64,000 nt of DNA from NCBI GenBank assembly GCA_023213395.1, contig CM041465.1:164431741-164495740 (forward strand). The letters are read 5' to 3'. Shown piece by piece: positions 1-9,599 of this stretch (positions are counted from its first letter, which is position 1; each line of letters begins with the position of its first letter). Position numbers and translations under genes: made by a program. The DNA comes from Cycas panzhihuaensis. Lineage: Eukaryota; Cycadophyta. The notes beneath the pieces were generated by a model. It saw nothing but the letters and a program-made list of their open reading frames with translations, had not been told where the DNA came from and did no database searches.

Positions 1-25
1 CTTCATCTCTCAACACAAATATATA

Positions 26-797
26 TTGGATCTATTACAAAGATTCAGAATGACAAATTGCAAACCATTGATAATACCAGTAGAAATTGGAATCAAACTT
101 TCTAAGATGGATTACTCAACTTCGGTTGATCCGACTCTCTATAGACAACTCATTGGCAGCCTAATATATTTGACATCTACTCGACTTGATATAACATATT
201 CAATCAGTGTTGTGTCCAGGTTTATGCAGAATCCAAAGACGTCTCATTGGCAAGCTGCCAAAAGAATCCTTCGATACCTTAAAGGGGCTCTAGATTTTGG
301 GTTATATTACAAAGTCATATCCAAATTTCAGTTAATTGGTTACACAGATTCAGATTGGGTAGGTGATGTTGATGATAGAAAGTCTACCACATGTTATGTA
401 TTCAGTATGGGGTCAACAGTAGTAGCTTGCAGTACAAAGAAGCAAAATACCATTTCCTTATCCACAGCCGAGGCAGAGTATAAACTGCAGTTTCAGAAAC
501 TTATGAATCAATATGGCTAAGAAGACTTTTACAAGATTTTCAAATTAAACAACAAGGTCCCACTAGAATTTGGTGTGACAATCAAAGCACTATCTAAATG
601 GCCAAAAGTCTGATATTCCATGGCAGAACAAAACATATTGAGACTCAACACCACTTCATTCGAGAACTTGTACAAGCAAATGAGATCGAGTTAGCTTATT
701 GCAGCACCGAAGATCAGACAATAGATATTTTTACAAAGGCTTTGAAAAAGATCAAATTTGAGAAGTTCAGAGAAAATCTAGGAGTCGCACACATTGG
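26..797 (+). pseudogene. pol: C1 pol C-terminus: end of RT plus RNase H
   Basis: Copia-type RT tail and RNase H, which removes the RNA strand during reverse transcription. Visible motifs: YRQLIGSLIYLT (RT tail), YTDSDWVGD (first RNase H Asp), STAEAEY (Glu), CDNQST (Asp) and RTKHIETQHHFIRE. A frameshift near 510 separates the segments 26-520 and 520-797, and an in-frame TAA lies at about 595 just before MAKSLIFHGR. The reading frame ends just before the polypurine tract at 802, as usual in copia. Family and order are certain; the gene is broken. Confidence 0.9.
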
Positions 798-801
798 GCT
801 T

Positions 802-812
802 ATGGGGGAGAA
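802..812 (+). other. C1 polypurine tract
   Basis: The purine run atgggggagaa immediately precedes the TG of the LTR. It is the expected primer site for plus-strand DNA synthesis. Confidence 0.8.
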
Positions 813-1250
813 TGTTGGGACTAACCTCAATGCTATTAAAAGACTTGTGCGCCTAAGGCCCCTCAAAGCCACCTTTGAGGTCCCCTAGGGCACCTTGAGC
901 CTCCCAATAGCCACCAAGAGCTAACACCACTTTACTAAGGTACCCGTTTTTATTTATTATTGTTATTTTTTTAATATATTTTGAATTATATGTCGGCTAA
1001 CGTGCAGGTAGGGTGATGGCGCTTGCTACCTCCCAAAAAACTCTATTTAAAGGGTGGGAATACCTTCCTGGTGTTTTTTAACATTGCCTACATTCGGAAA
1101 TCACTTGTTTTCTCAAAATGCATTCGATCTAACGTCCTGCTCTGCTCCTCTGAATCCATCAGTTTAGTCACAAAGTCTCCCTATCTAGCTTATTGAATCT
1201 TGGGTTTAAAATCTTCTGAAAGTTCTTCAAATTCTATTTGCAGTTTTGGC
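813..1250 (+). repeat. C1 3' LTR (right end approximate)
   Basis: Starts TGTTGGGACTAACC right after the purine tract. A TATA-like ctatttaaagg lies at 1043-1053, with leader-like sequence downstream. The terminal CA cannot be fixed: one candidate is TTTAACA near 1083, but the LTR could run on to about 1250, where sequence resembling the G1-family LTR begins. Confidence 0.6.
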
Positions 1251-1259
1251 ACGTAAGTC

Positions 1260-1708
1260 TCCTGCATCCCAGCGATCTTCATCTTGTTTGAAGGTACATT
1301 CCTTCTCTCGAATGCTTGATGAAATCAATCACCTGCTGGCTGGATTCTGTTCTTCTCCATACGTGCGTTTGAAAAATGGAACGCTTCTTAGGGTTTTTCC
1401 CTTATAAACTCCTCCTTCTGGTCCGTTCAGGTCACATTCCTATTTTGGAACGCATATAACACTATGTGTTCCCTGTTTGGAACAATTCCTGCAATCTGTT
1501 ATTACTTTTCTGTTATCCATTCCCTGTTCGGAATGGTTCCCTTTCACCGACTGTTCTTTTGTCTTTCCTCCATTCTTTGGGAGGAACGCATCCTTCATAC
1601 AAGAATTTTTTGCTTTACTTACATTCCTAATTTGGAATGCATAGTGTTATTTGTTCATACTTTTGTCTAGTTTTTATAGTTTTATGAGTTACGCTTGGTT
1701 TTTCAACA
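1260..1708 (-). repeat. G1 3' LTR remnant, cut by C1
   Basis: The stretch ending ttatgagttacgcttgg...TTTTTCAACA matches the end of the LTR at 8513-9457. The distal half (beginning TGTTGACTT) is missing here and is expected left of C1, outside the window. It holds five CATTCC/GGAATG-type dyads, listed separately. Confidence 0.75.
1435..1639. promoter_or_regulatory. Array of five 18-bp dyads in the LTR
   Basis: Inverted repeats of the type YNTTCC-N6-GGAANR lie at 1435-1452, 1467-1484, 1518-1535, 1571-1588 and 1622-1639. The arms pair nearly perfectly and the spacer is 6 bp in every case, while spacer sequences differ. In the element's orientation they lie in presumed U3, upstream of the promoter. 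Function is inferred only: a transcription-factor dyad site, or small 6-bp-stem RNA hairpins. Confidence 0.7.
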
Positions 1709-1737
1709 CTTTATTTTATTTTTTTCTAAGATTTTAT
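1709..1737 (-). other. G1 polypurine tract (A-rich)
   Basis: Adjoining the LTR end CAACA, the + strand reads ctttattttatttttttct, which is a purine-rich A/G tract on the element's own strand. The position fits plus-strand priming. Confidence 0.65.
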
Positions 1738-1849
1738 GTTTATGTACCGGCGTAGAGTCATGATGTCGTTACTTGGACAACTTTAGTTGTCTCACAACTT
1801 TATGCAACACATATGATACATTCAGCGAACTCATACTGAAATTATTGAT

Positions 1850-2960
1850 GATATATTTTTAGTTTACTGCCATTAACCAAAGCGGGTAGTATGTATCCAT
1901 TTTTGTCACTCAGTTGAACCGATCCATTTTGATATATTCAGTCCACCTAGTAGGGTCCTAACCACCTTGGTTTCAAGTTTCCAGGATGGGTGCGGAACTT
2001 ACTGTCATATAACAACATTCGCTCCCCTTCCTGGAATTGAGGGTGGTGAATATGGCGATCATGCCATGCCTTCTGCCTCTATTTCTCGAGTTTTTGCAAC
2101 CACTCTGATTTTTGTCGATCTTCATTGAGTTGGATCAATTGCCATAGCCGTTCCCATAATGATTTTGGATTGTCTAATCACCAAGCCAGAGCAATTCTCA
2201 AACTAGGTATCTGAAATTCAATGGGAAGTATAGCTTCAATTCCATATACGAGCTTAAATGGGATGTATCCCGTAGCATGTTTGTAAGTAGTGCAAAATGC
2301 CCATAGAACTGATGGTAACTTTTCTGCCCAGTCGGATCTCCCAACGTCGCATACTTTTCGTAAGCAGTTCTCCAATATCTTATTTGAACTCTCGGCTTGT
2401 CCATTTGTACGCAGATAATATGGCGTAGATTTATGATGTGTGACCATAAAAGTTTCCGTAAGTTCTTTTACCACTTCATTAAGAAAATGAGCTCCTTGGT
2501 CGCTAATGAGCTCAATGGGACATCCAAATCTTGTAATAATTACTTCATAAAGGAATCTGGCTGTGCTGGTTGAATCAACCTTCCTTAACAGTCGGGCCTC
2601 TACCCATTTTATGGCGTAGTCAGTTGCTACTAGAATGTAACATGCTTGGGTTCGTTTGGCTACTCGTTTGATGGGTCCGATAAAATCAAGGCCCCATTTC
2701 TCGAATGGTACCAATGGAAAAATCGGATTAAGAGGGTTGAAGTCTTTTTTATCAAGTTTTCCCACTCTTTGGCAATAATCGCATCTTTTTATCCAGCTCT
2801 TTACATCTTCAAACATCGTTGGCCATCAAAAACCCGTGGTTAAGATTTTTCTCTGTGTATTCCTTATTCCTGCGTGTCCTCCAGCCACGCCCTCGTGAGC
2901 TTGGGATATTACTTGATTTATTTCATGCATACGAATGCATCTTCGTAGGATATCATCAGG
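1850..2960 (-). pseudogene. pol: G1 integrase
   Basis: DDE integrase, which inserts the cDNA into the host chromosome. The HHCC zinc module is visible as AHEGVAGGHAG and CDYCQR. Catalytic residues sit in GLDFIGPI, LISDQGAHF and NGQAESSNK, with exactly 35 residues between the second Asp and the Glu. The C-terminal tail reads NGSVQLSDKNGYILPALVNG and ends close to the LTR with no chromodomain. A stop (TGG to TGA) splits the zinc module from the core, and further breaks occur after 2178. The catalytic core is open from 2816 to 2178 (212 aa). Confidence 0.9.
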
Positions 2961-2990
2961 TCCTAATCGATATAATTCTCCTCCAATTAA

Positions 2991-4470
2991 TTAGTAGGGT
3001 TCTACTTTTTGTACCACGTTCCATTTTTGTGTTTTGTCCATAGTTGGTGGGCATTGTCCCGTGACCAAAAATTCTGTTATATCTTGATACCATTCCACAG
3101 GAACGGATTCTATGCTAAAAAGTGTTGAGTCTAGAAAATTGTCTGGAATTCCTATAGTTTTTTCTCCATTACAAATTCTGGAGAGTTGATCCGGAATGAT
3201 ATGAGCTTTACCAAGTTTTACCACGATCCGAAAGGTAAATTCTTGGAATAACATTAGTCAACGACTGATCTGTCCTCTCAGTATTGGTTTATTTACTAAA
3301 TACATGAGCACTTGATGGTCCACATAGAATATAAAAGGGTTGGCAAGTAAATAATGGCAAAATTTCTGTAGTGCATATACCATTCCAAGTCCTTCCCTTT
3401 TTATTGTTGTATAATTTTGCTCAGCTTTAGTTAATTTTTGACTAGCAAAGTATATAGGTTGGTTTATACCCTTGTCTCTTGGTTGCGTCAGAACACACCC
3501 AATAGCATACTGGGAAGCATCCACATGCACATGGAATATTTTACTCTAATCAGGAAAATGCAGTACTGAAGTTGATGCTATGGCACATTTTAGGGTTTCG
3601 AAGGACTTTTGTTGTTTTGGCCCCCATTGCCATTCTATTTCATTTTTTAGAAGATCTTCTAAGGGCCCTGCTATTTGTGCATATCCTTTCACAAATTTCC
3701 GATAATATCCTGTTAATCCCAGGAATCCTTTCACTTGTTTCTGATTCTGAGGTTAAGGAAAATGTAATATAGTTGCAACTTTGGCAGGATCGGTCATCAA
3801 TCCTTCCTTGCGTACCACATGTCCAAGGAGGTTTCCAAAGGGTACCAGGAAGGTACATTTTTCTGGATTTAGACATAAACGGTTTTCCCTACAAGTTTGC
3901 AACATTGTTCTTAGATTCTCCATATGATTTTTCATTACTACATATAAAGTCTAGTCGTCCAGAAAGACTGCTACTGTTTTCCCAATTAATTTTTTGAATA
4001 TATTTAATACGATGCGTTGAGAAGTTGTTGGGGCATTCGTAAAGCCGAAGGGCATAACACGGTATGCATATGTTCCCCATTTGGTTATAAACATGGTTTT
4101 ATGCTGATCTTCTGCGCTGATACTCACCTGATTGTATCTACTAAATCCATCCGTAAAAGAGTAAACTTCTTTCCCTTTTACAGTTTCTAAGATCTCTTCT
4201 ATAAAGGGAATCGAAAAGGGATCTTTTTTAGTAACTTTGTTTAACTGTCGATAATCTACACAAACTCGAATTTTTCCGTTCTTCTTAGGTACAATCACAG
4301 CAAGGCTGACCCAATCACTATATTTGATTTCATATATATACCCTGCTTCTAACATCTTGTCGAATTCTGCTTTTACCTTCTCCTTGTATCTGGGGTTCAT
4401 TCTATAAGGTCTTTGTTTTACCGGTTTTGATCCTTCGATAAGGTCTATGTGGTGCATTCCAATTTAAGGT
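2991..4470 (-). pseudogene. pol: G1 reverse transcriptase and RNase H
   Basis: RT segments run in order from 4457 to 2991. They include RQRPYRMNPRYKEKVKAEFD (N-terminal fingers), VPKKNGKIRVCVDYRQLNK, SFTDGFSRYNQV (motif A Asp), MPFGFTNAPTT and VFLDD (active site), then NPEKCTFLVPFGNLLGHVV and FLGLTGYYRKFVKGYAQIAG. RNase H follows with HVDASQYAIGCVL, YVDHQVL and LRGQISR. The Trp normally following FLDD is a TAG stop. Further stops and frame changes lie near 3540, 3740 and 3950, so the gene is dead. FLDDW in place of Y/F-x-DD-I is shared by G2, G4, G6 and G10. Confidence 0.92.
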
Positions 4471-4521
4471 GGAATACCCTTCAGATCTTTATAAGACCAA
4501 GCAAAAACATCTCGATATTTG

Positions 4522-5477
4522 TCAAATAGGCTTGAGCTTCTGCCACTGTTCTTTCATCCCAATAATTGTTGCTTTTCTTCTTCTTTCGGATAAGCAGGTA
4601 TGTTCCTCTATCTCTCTTTGTTCATACCTTAACTCCGTATACTCGGTGGCTAAGTTTTTAGCTTCCTCTTCTTCGCAATCGTTGTTTTTTGCATCACTAA
4701 TGTTTTCAATTGACATTAATTTTTTTTCTAGTTTTCTACCTATATCCCTTATGTTTTTTAATAGTTTATTGATGGTTTGGCTGTCGGAAGAGTAGGAAAA
4801 AGTTTGGATAAACGAATGCCTAATTTCTTCCCATGTTACTTGTCGGAGTTGTTCGTATTTTAGGAGCCATTTCTTTGCTAGGGTTCCTAGGGTGTGGATA
4901 AAAAGATGGGCCCAATGTGACTTGGGAATACTCCATTGTTTCCATACCTTTTTACATCTTAGAAGGTGCTTATTTGGGCATTCCCCTATTAAGAAACCTG
5001 AAATAATCAAGTTTTGAGGTATATCAAATCTTAATCTAAAAGTTGATTGTAGATTTCCCAGGTTTGTAGGGTATGGTGATGAACTATGTACCACCACCAA
5101 GTGTTTTCCTTAAGAGATATTACGAAATCAATTACCCATTGTTGTTTATCTATGATCATGTGTTGTAACCAATGTTCCATACATTGGATTAAGTGTCTGG
5201 TACCTTCCATTCTTTTCCCTAAGAACGTAGGTATTTGATTTTGCCTAATAGACTTATCTTCTGGTATATATTCTATGGGATGATCCTTATTTGTAATTTT
5301 TAGTAAGCTAGTCCCTATTCCAAAATTGTTGGGAAGATTTGCTGAAAGAGAGGTGGATGAATTTAAGGAATACTTCTGATTGGAAATAGAATGTTCCATC
5401 TCGACCCATTGGGCTTCGGTGGAAGGTTTTGGAAGGATACCCCTAGAGTCGAAAGGAAGATTGGCCAGATCTCCCAC
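4522..5477 (-). pseudogene. G1 extra gag-like region between protease and RT
   Basis: Two segments (5477-5031 and 5100-4522) lie where a gypsy pol normally has only a short linker. The first contains IPTFLGKRMEG...EHWLQHMIIDKQQW...TWEIYNQLLDFRLRF, the second KVWKQWSIP...AKKWLLKYEQL...TWEEIRHSFIQTF. Both have the W...TW-x-x-(I/L)...F pattern of retrotransposon capsid (Retrotrans_gag) domains, so they look like two degenerate gag-like units in tandem. An acidic, charged tail follows. The authentic gag of the same element is separate (6493-8378), so this is an addition. Similar sequence occurs in G2 (19880-20190) and, more weakly, in G10. The homology is my reading of motifs, not a search result. 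Confidence 0.6.
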
Positions 5478-5481
5478 CCGC

Positions 5482-5961
5482 TCAATGGGGTGAGGTTATG
5501 GAAGCAAGGGAGGAATGAAAAGGGGATTGAGGGGTTATGATAAAATTCACGTGGACTTTATGTTTTATTTGGAATTTAACTCTAACTATATTATGTTCTA
5601 ATGGGTTTTCATAGTTTTTGGCATATATATAATCCAATTTATTATTATTTAGCTTATTGTCAATTGAAACATGTCTGGACAACAAATTACAATGAAAAGA
5701 AGAGGGTTGTGTCTCATACGCATCGTCCATCCAATATTGGATCATATGATCGGTTTCGTTCTCATTAGATGATGTTTCAGATGGTAATTCCTCACATACA
5801 TTTGGTTCGTAGTCCTGGGCGTTGTTCATATGGCTGGTCTCCTCTGTCGTGTGGTATAGATGAGCTTCATCAAATGTAGAATAAGTTTCTGGAGTGGCAA
5901 CTGTCGTACTGGATGCCGTATCCGGAATGGCTTCTACCGTATATTTCCCTTTTGCCAACAT
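5482..5961 (-). pseudogene. G1 acidic linker after protease
   Basis: A 159-aa open stretch rich in Glu, Asp, Ser, Thr and Asn, with no recognisable catalytic motif. It sits directly downstream of the protease and upstream of the extra gag-like region in the same direction. It is probably a disordered spacer of the polyprotein. G4 has a shorter acidic segment at the same place (35918-36217). I assign no function. Confidence 0.5.
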
Positions 5962-6012
5962 AGGGAGGACAACTTTGTTTCCCCCATCCGTGAGGGTAAA
6001 TGTTACATCCTT

Positions 6013-6363
6013 CTAGCTCTGTAAGCACTCAGTTTGATATAACCATGGTCTCCCTAGTGGTGCTGGATAGGTAACCATGTCCTTCACAGTATCCACAATC
6101 GTAAAGTCAACTGGGACAATGATACCGGCCACGTTCACTTGGATATTTTCTAGTCGTCCCACTGGTCTAACTAGTAGTTCATTAGCCAACTTTAATGAGT
6201 AGTTAGTTGATGCCAATCGAGGGCTCCCAAGTTTTTTGCATGTTTGGGTTGGTAGGACGTTCACTGCGGCTCCTCCATCCACGATAACATTCTTAAGATT
6301 GACTCCCAAGATGCTAATATCTACTGAGGGGTCCAAATCACAAGATGGTTTGACTTTATTCAA
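6013..6363 (-). pseudogene. pol: G1 retropepsin-like protease
   Basis: An aspartic protease domain that would cut the polyprotein. The active-site loop reads IVDGGAAVNVLP (DGG in place of the common DTG/DSG), followed by KLGSPRL, LKLANELLVRPVGRLENIQV, PVDFTIVD and the closing LGRPWL. Short regions link it to gag upstream and the acidic linker downstream. Equivalent boxes are IDGGAAVNIIP in G4 and DAGSGVNVLP in G10. The frame ends in a stop after LGRPWLYQTECLQS. Confidence 0.85.
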
Positions 6364-6492
6364 ACTTCTGTAAGCTTCCTTTGCGTGTATTTTTCCTTCT
6401 TTGATCTACTCGATGACCTTCCCTAATGGGATGGTTAAATTTAGTTGATTCACCAAATCCTCCATTAGTAACAACTTTTGTAGGAATCCTTC

Positions 6493-8378
6493 CTATGCAG
6501 CTTCCTCCAATGCTTTCTTTGTAGTGGCAAAACGATCGATTTCTATCTTAGGGTTAGGATAATCATTTTCATTTCTTCGATTTTGTAAGTTAACATTTTT
6601 TGGAGATTCGGGTATAATTGTTACTCCGTTTAAAGCCTTTCCCTTGCCTTTGCATTCTTCGATGGTGTGAGTGCTTAGACCACAATTTTTACACAGGTAT
6701 GGGCACACTTTTTGAATTTTTTCTATTCGACAATCTGACTTCCAGTGTCCATACTCCAAATGTATTAAACATCTACCCAACGGAGGTTTTTTCCTTGGGT
6801 TTTCTGGTTGAGTTCGGGTTGTGTATATAGTACAAGTGTTTATACTGTTTCTTCCTCGCCCTCTCCTGCGAGTGTTGGAACTTTTGGTGTTAAAATAACA
6901 ATCACGTGTTGTGTGTTCCTTGGTTGCAGATATGGCACCAAGCGTTTTGTCTTCGATTTCCTGCATTACATTCGCATTCCTTGGTGGTATGGGTGCTTTC
7001 TTCACAAATATAGCACCATTTCTCTATCGGAGGTTCTTTTCCCCGATGTATTTTGGAATCTTCTCTTGTATTATCTTGTAATTTTAGCCTGGCCACTTCT
7101 TTCCTTAAGGCTTCTATCTCTGTGCTTTCTTCTGTTTTCGTCATTTGGAAGAAAGGTCTATTTAAGTTCTGAGTTTTCAGCTCATTACTCTCTTCTTGAA
7201 ATCTCATCACTAGAGGGTCATATGCTATCCTTTTTTGTGTCTATCTCCTTTTCGAAATCCAAGGCCAACTCTTGTGTATGTTTGTATGATTTCAATGGGT
7301 GGGATGCCATTGCATTCCTTAACTTAGTGTTTAATCCATTCATGAAGAAAGTGCGCATGCTTAAATCCGTAATTTTCTTATTGTTGGTCATGACGGCAAC
7401 AATCATGTCTATTCTGCTGATATAGGTCAGGACTGACTCTCCGGGTTTCTGCTGGATCTCTCTCAAGGTTAATTCGATGATATCATTGTTTCTATACTTT
7501 AGAAATATTGTTTCAAACTCTTTTTTGATTTCACTCCATGATTTATTCTGGTCTAGTTGCTTGTACCATGCCAATGGTACGCCTCTTACTGAGTATGCGA
7601 ACCTTTCTTTAATTTCAGCCTCATCCGTAATTTTCTCGAGGTTAATCAATCTTTGGAATAAATAGATATGTTCAGTAGCATCACTCGAGTCATTGAAGAT
7701 GAGTTTCCCAAAATCCCTATGATGCGCCATTATAAGCTCCTTTCTCTCTTCTTTCCTTTGAGGTGGCATTATTATCTTTTCTTCGGGGAACTTCTTATAA
7801 AGTCTCCTTGGTGGTGTCTCTTCCCTATTATTCTCCTTTCCAAATAAAGGATTGCGTATTGGCGATTTTAGTTGAATAATCCTTGGTACTCCCAATATTT
7901 CTGCTGCTACCGGAGTTGTTATTATGTATGACTGATCTCCGTTTCCTTTTGGTGGATCTTCAAAAAGTTGTCTGATCAAATGGCTTTCTCAATGTGCCTG
8001 GGGACCTTCCTCTGCCTTTTCCTTGTTACCACTCAGATCCTTCAGAGTAAAGTCCAAGCTTTGTTCCGTTTCAGGATTATTAGTTTCTTCTTCCTCTTGT
8101 TTCATCTCCTTCCCCTTATTATAATATGTTTTTGGAGCAGGTGTGATTGACATGGTCTCCCCTTGGCCTCTATTTTTTATTCATCGTGGTGTCTGGGCTC
8201 CATTTGCCTCAGATCCTTCCATCGACTCATTCTGGCCTTCGTTCTTTTTAATACTTAATCTCCTTACTCTCCTCTCTTTCTTTTCTCGGGACCATCTTAG
8301 GGCCCTCTGTCTGCTTGATTCTGGTATCTCTAGAGATTTTGCTTGTGACTCCATTTTTGAAGGTCTTTTAGGTGACAT
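6493..8378 (-). pseudogene. gag: G1 gag (capsid plus multiple zinc knuckles)
   Basis: The capsid core is visible in 7979-7218: RFAYSVRGVPLAWYKQLDQN, SWSEIKKEFETIFLKYRN, GESVLTYISRIDMIV and FFMNGLN. Upstream, an open frame in the same phase reaches Met codons at 8378 (MSPKRPSK) and 8456; G2 has a similar start context, so 8378 is my preferred start. TGA stops at about 8184 and about 7995 interrupt it. The C-terminal part (7210-6493) carries knuckles CYICEESTHTTKEC, CHICNQGTHNT(frameshift)DC, a variant C-LIHLEYGHWKSDC, and CKNCGLSTHTIEEC, so at least three canonical or near-canonical C-x2-C-x4-H-x4-C boxes where one or two is usual. Confidence 0.88.
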
Positions 8379-8498
8379 TGGAAGGTCCCCCTGGTTGTCT
8401 AGGCTTAGTGAAAGCCTACCATCACTGTGACAACCAGGGTGATTTGTTTTTTGCACATGAATTTTCTAATTTCTCTTCCCTCCGCTTAGTGGACTTTA

Positions 8499-8511
8499 GG
8501 CAACGAAACCA
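8499..8511 (-). other. G1 primer binding site (tRNA-Asp-like)
   Basis: On the - strand, one base after the LTR end ...AACA, the sequence is TGGTTTCGTTGCC. It agrees at 10 of 13 places with TGGCGCCGTTGCC, the tRNA-Asp-complementary PBS known for Athila/Tat-type plant gypsy elements. The assignment is from memory and tentative. Confidence 0.55.
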
Positions 8512-8512
8512 A

Positions 8513-9457
8513 TGTTGACTTATAAATCTGCTCCTACTGCAAATTCTCACTTGTCAAGGGTTTCCACTACAGCCTAGGGTGCATGCAATTGGTCAACATA
8601 CATATTCTTTAATTAACCATCCACATAAGTCTACAATTCACATACATTCCACAATAAGTACATATTCTTTTCACGTAACTCTTTGTATTATATTAGACAA
8701 TATTCAAAAGTACATCACTTTGGGGTCCATTCGGTCTTGACTGGTCAACCGTACCAAATAAGGAACCGTTGGATTACACTACTCAGCTCTCACATCCATC
8801 CCAATGATTGGATGTCATTAAATACTAGATGCGTCCTGCTATGGAGCAGTTGCGTCTGATGCAAACGTTCGTTCCCTAGAACGAACGTCCGTTCAAAAGT
8901 GTCAGTTCGTTTAGACGGCTGCTCTCGTGTTTCTTCCGCACTGCAACCATTCCGTCTTCTGTGTTGTGTTCTTCATATATTCCTGTGCTGTTCCATGCGT
9001 TCCTGCACTGTTTTCATGCGTTCCTTCACTGTTTTCACGCGTTCCTGCTGCACAGCAACCATTCCGAACCCATAATGCATCCCGTGCTATCCATTCCTGA
9101 CCTGGAATGCATCTTGAACGTACAGTGTCACTTTTAGTTGCAACATGCACTATGAATTCTAGCTATTTAAATCCCTTTATCAGGTACGTTCTGTTTGTGT
9201 TCCCTTTATAGAACGTATAATGTATTTTGGTCTATTGGGTCCTTTTCTAATTGGTACATTCCATTCCCGTTCCAGATTTGGAACATATAATATATTTTAG
9301 TCAGTTAGGTCCTTTTTTAATTGGTATGTTCCATTCCAATTCTAGATTTGGAACATATAATATAATTACTTGAAATGGATGCCCAAATTGTATTTTGTTT
9401 TGTCCATGATTTTGCTTAAGTGTATGATTTTATGAGTTATGGTTGATTGTTTTTCCA
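8513..9457 (-). repeat. LTR shared by G1 (5') and G2 (3')
   Basis: A 945-bp LTR from TGTTGACTTATAAATC to TTTTTCCA (the last CAACA decayed). On its left is the G1 PBS; on its right is a purine tract and the integrase end of a second element, G2. One LTR thus serves two internal regions. TATA-like TATTTAA (- strand) lies near 8817-8826. Dyads with 6-bp spacers occur at 9092-9109, 9198-9215, 9268-9285 and 9338-9355, plus a longer one with CGTTCGTT/AACGAACG arms near 8867-8888. Confidence 0.85.
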
Positions 9458-9490
9458 TTTTTTTTTTTTTTCCATTTTTTTTTTTTTGGT
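9458..9490 (-). other. G2 polypurine tract, homopolymer-expanded
   Basis: Two long T runs separated by cca on the + strand (long A runs on the element strand) adjoin the LTR end. They lie where the A-rich polypurine tract of G1 lies, and look expanded by slippage. Confidence 0.6.
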
Positions 9491-9599
9491 TTACGCACCT
9501 ATGTAGAATCCTGAGTCTGGTACTAAGACAACTTTTGTTGTCTACAACTGCAATGAATCCATAATATACATCCAATTGATTCCTACTGGAACAATACTC

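Larger units (their letters stand above)
1..1250 (+). mobile_element. C1: 3' part of a Ty1/copia retrotransposon (runs off the left edge)
   Basis: The end of RT plus RNase H is followed by a purine tract and an LTR starting TGTTGGGAC at 813, the normal copia order. The 5' part lies outside the window. Immediately to the right, without its own left end, comes the promoter-side part of the LTR of the G1 gypsy family. The simplest reading is that C1 inserted into the left LTR of G1. The right end of the C1 LTR is uncertain (between about 1083 and 1260) because its partner LTR is not visible. Confidence 0.85.
1250..9457 (-). mobile_element. G1: Ty3/gypsy element, Tat/Athila-like, - strand
   Basis: Order on the - strand: LTR (8513-9457), PBS, gag with several zinc knuckles, protease, acidic linker, extra gag-like region, RT, RNase H, integrase, A-rich purine tract, LTR remnant ending at 1708. 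The LTR ends are TGTTGACTT and TTTTTCAACA (+ strand reading), a TGTTGA/TCAACA inverted repeat. There is no chromodomain after integrase, the RT box is FLDDW-like, and the PBS resembles the tRNA-Asp type. All support the non-chromoviral branch. The right LTR is shared with G2. Confidence 0.88.

Noticed and set aside
6808-7425. 205-aa open frame on the + strand
   Set aside because: It is antisense to G1 gag; Leu/Phe/Ser-rich as expected from the complement of a Lys/Glu-rich coding strand, with no motif of its own.
8911-9150. Short Thr/Glu-rich gene at 8911-9150 on the - strand
   Set aside because: It lies wholly within the shared LTR and is produced by the repeated attcc words there.
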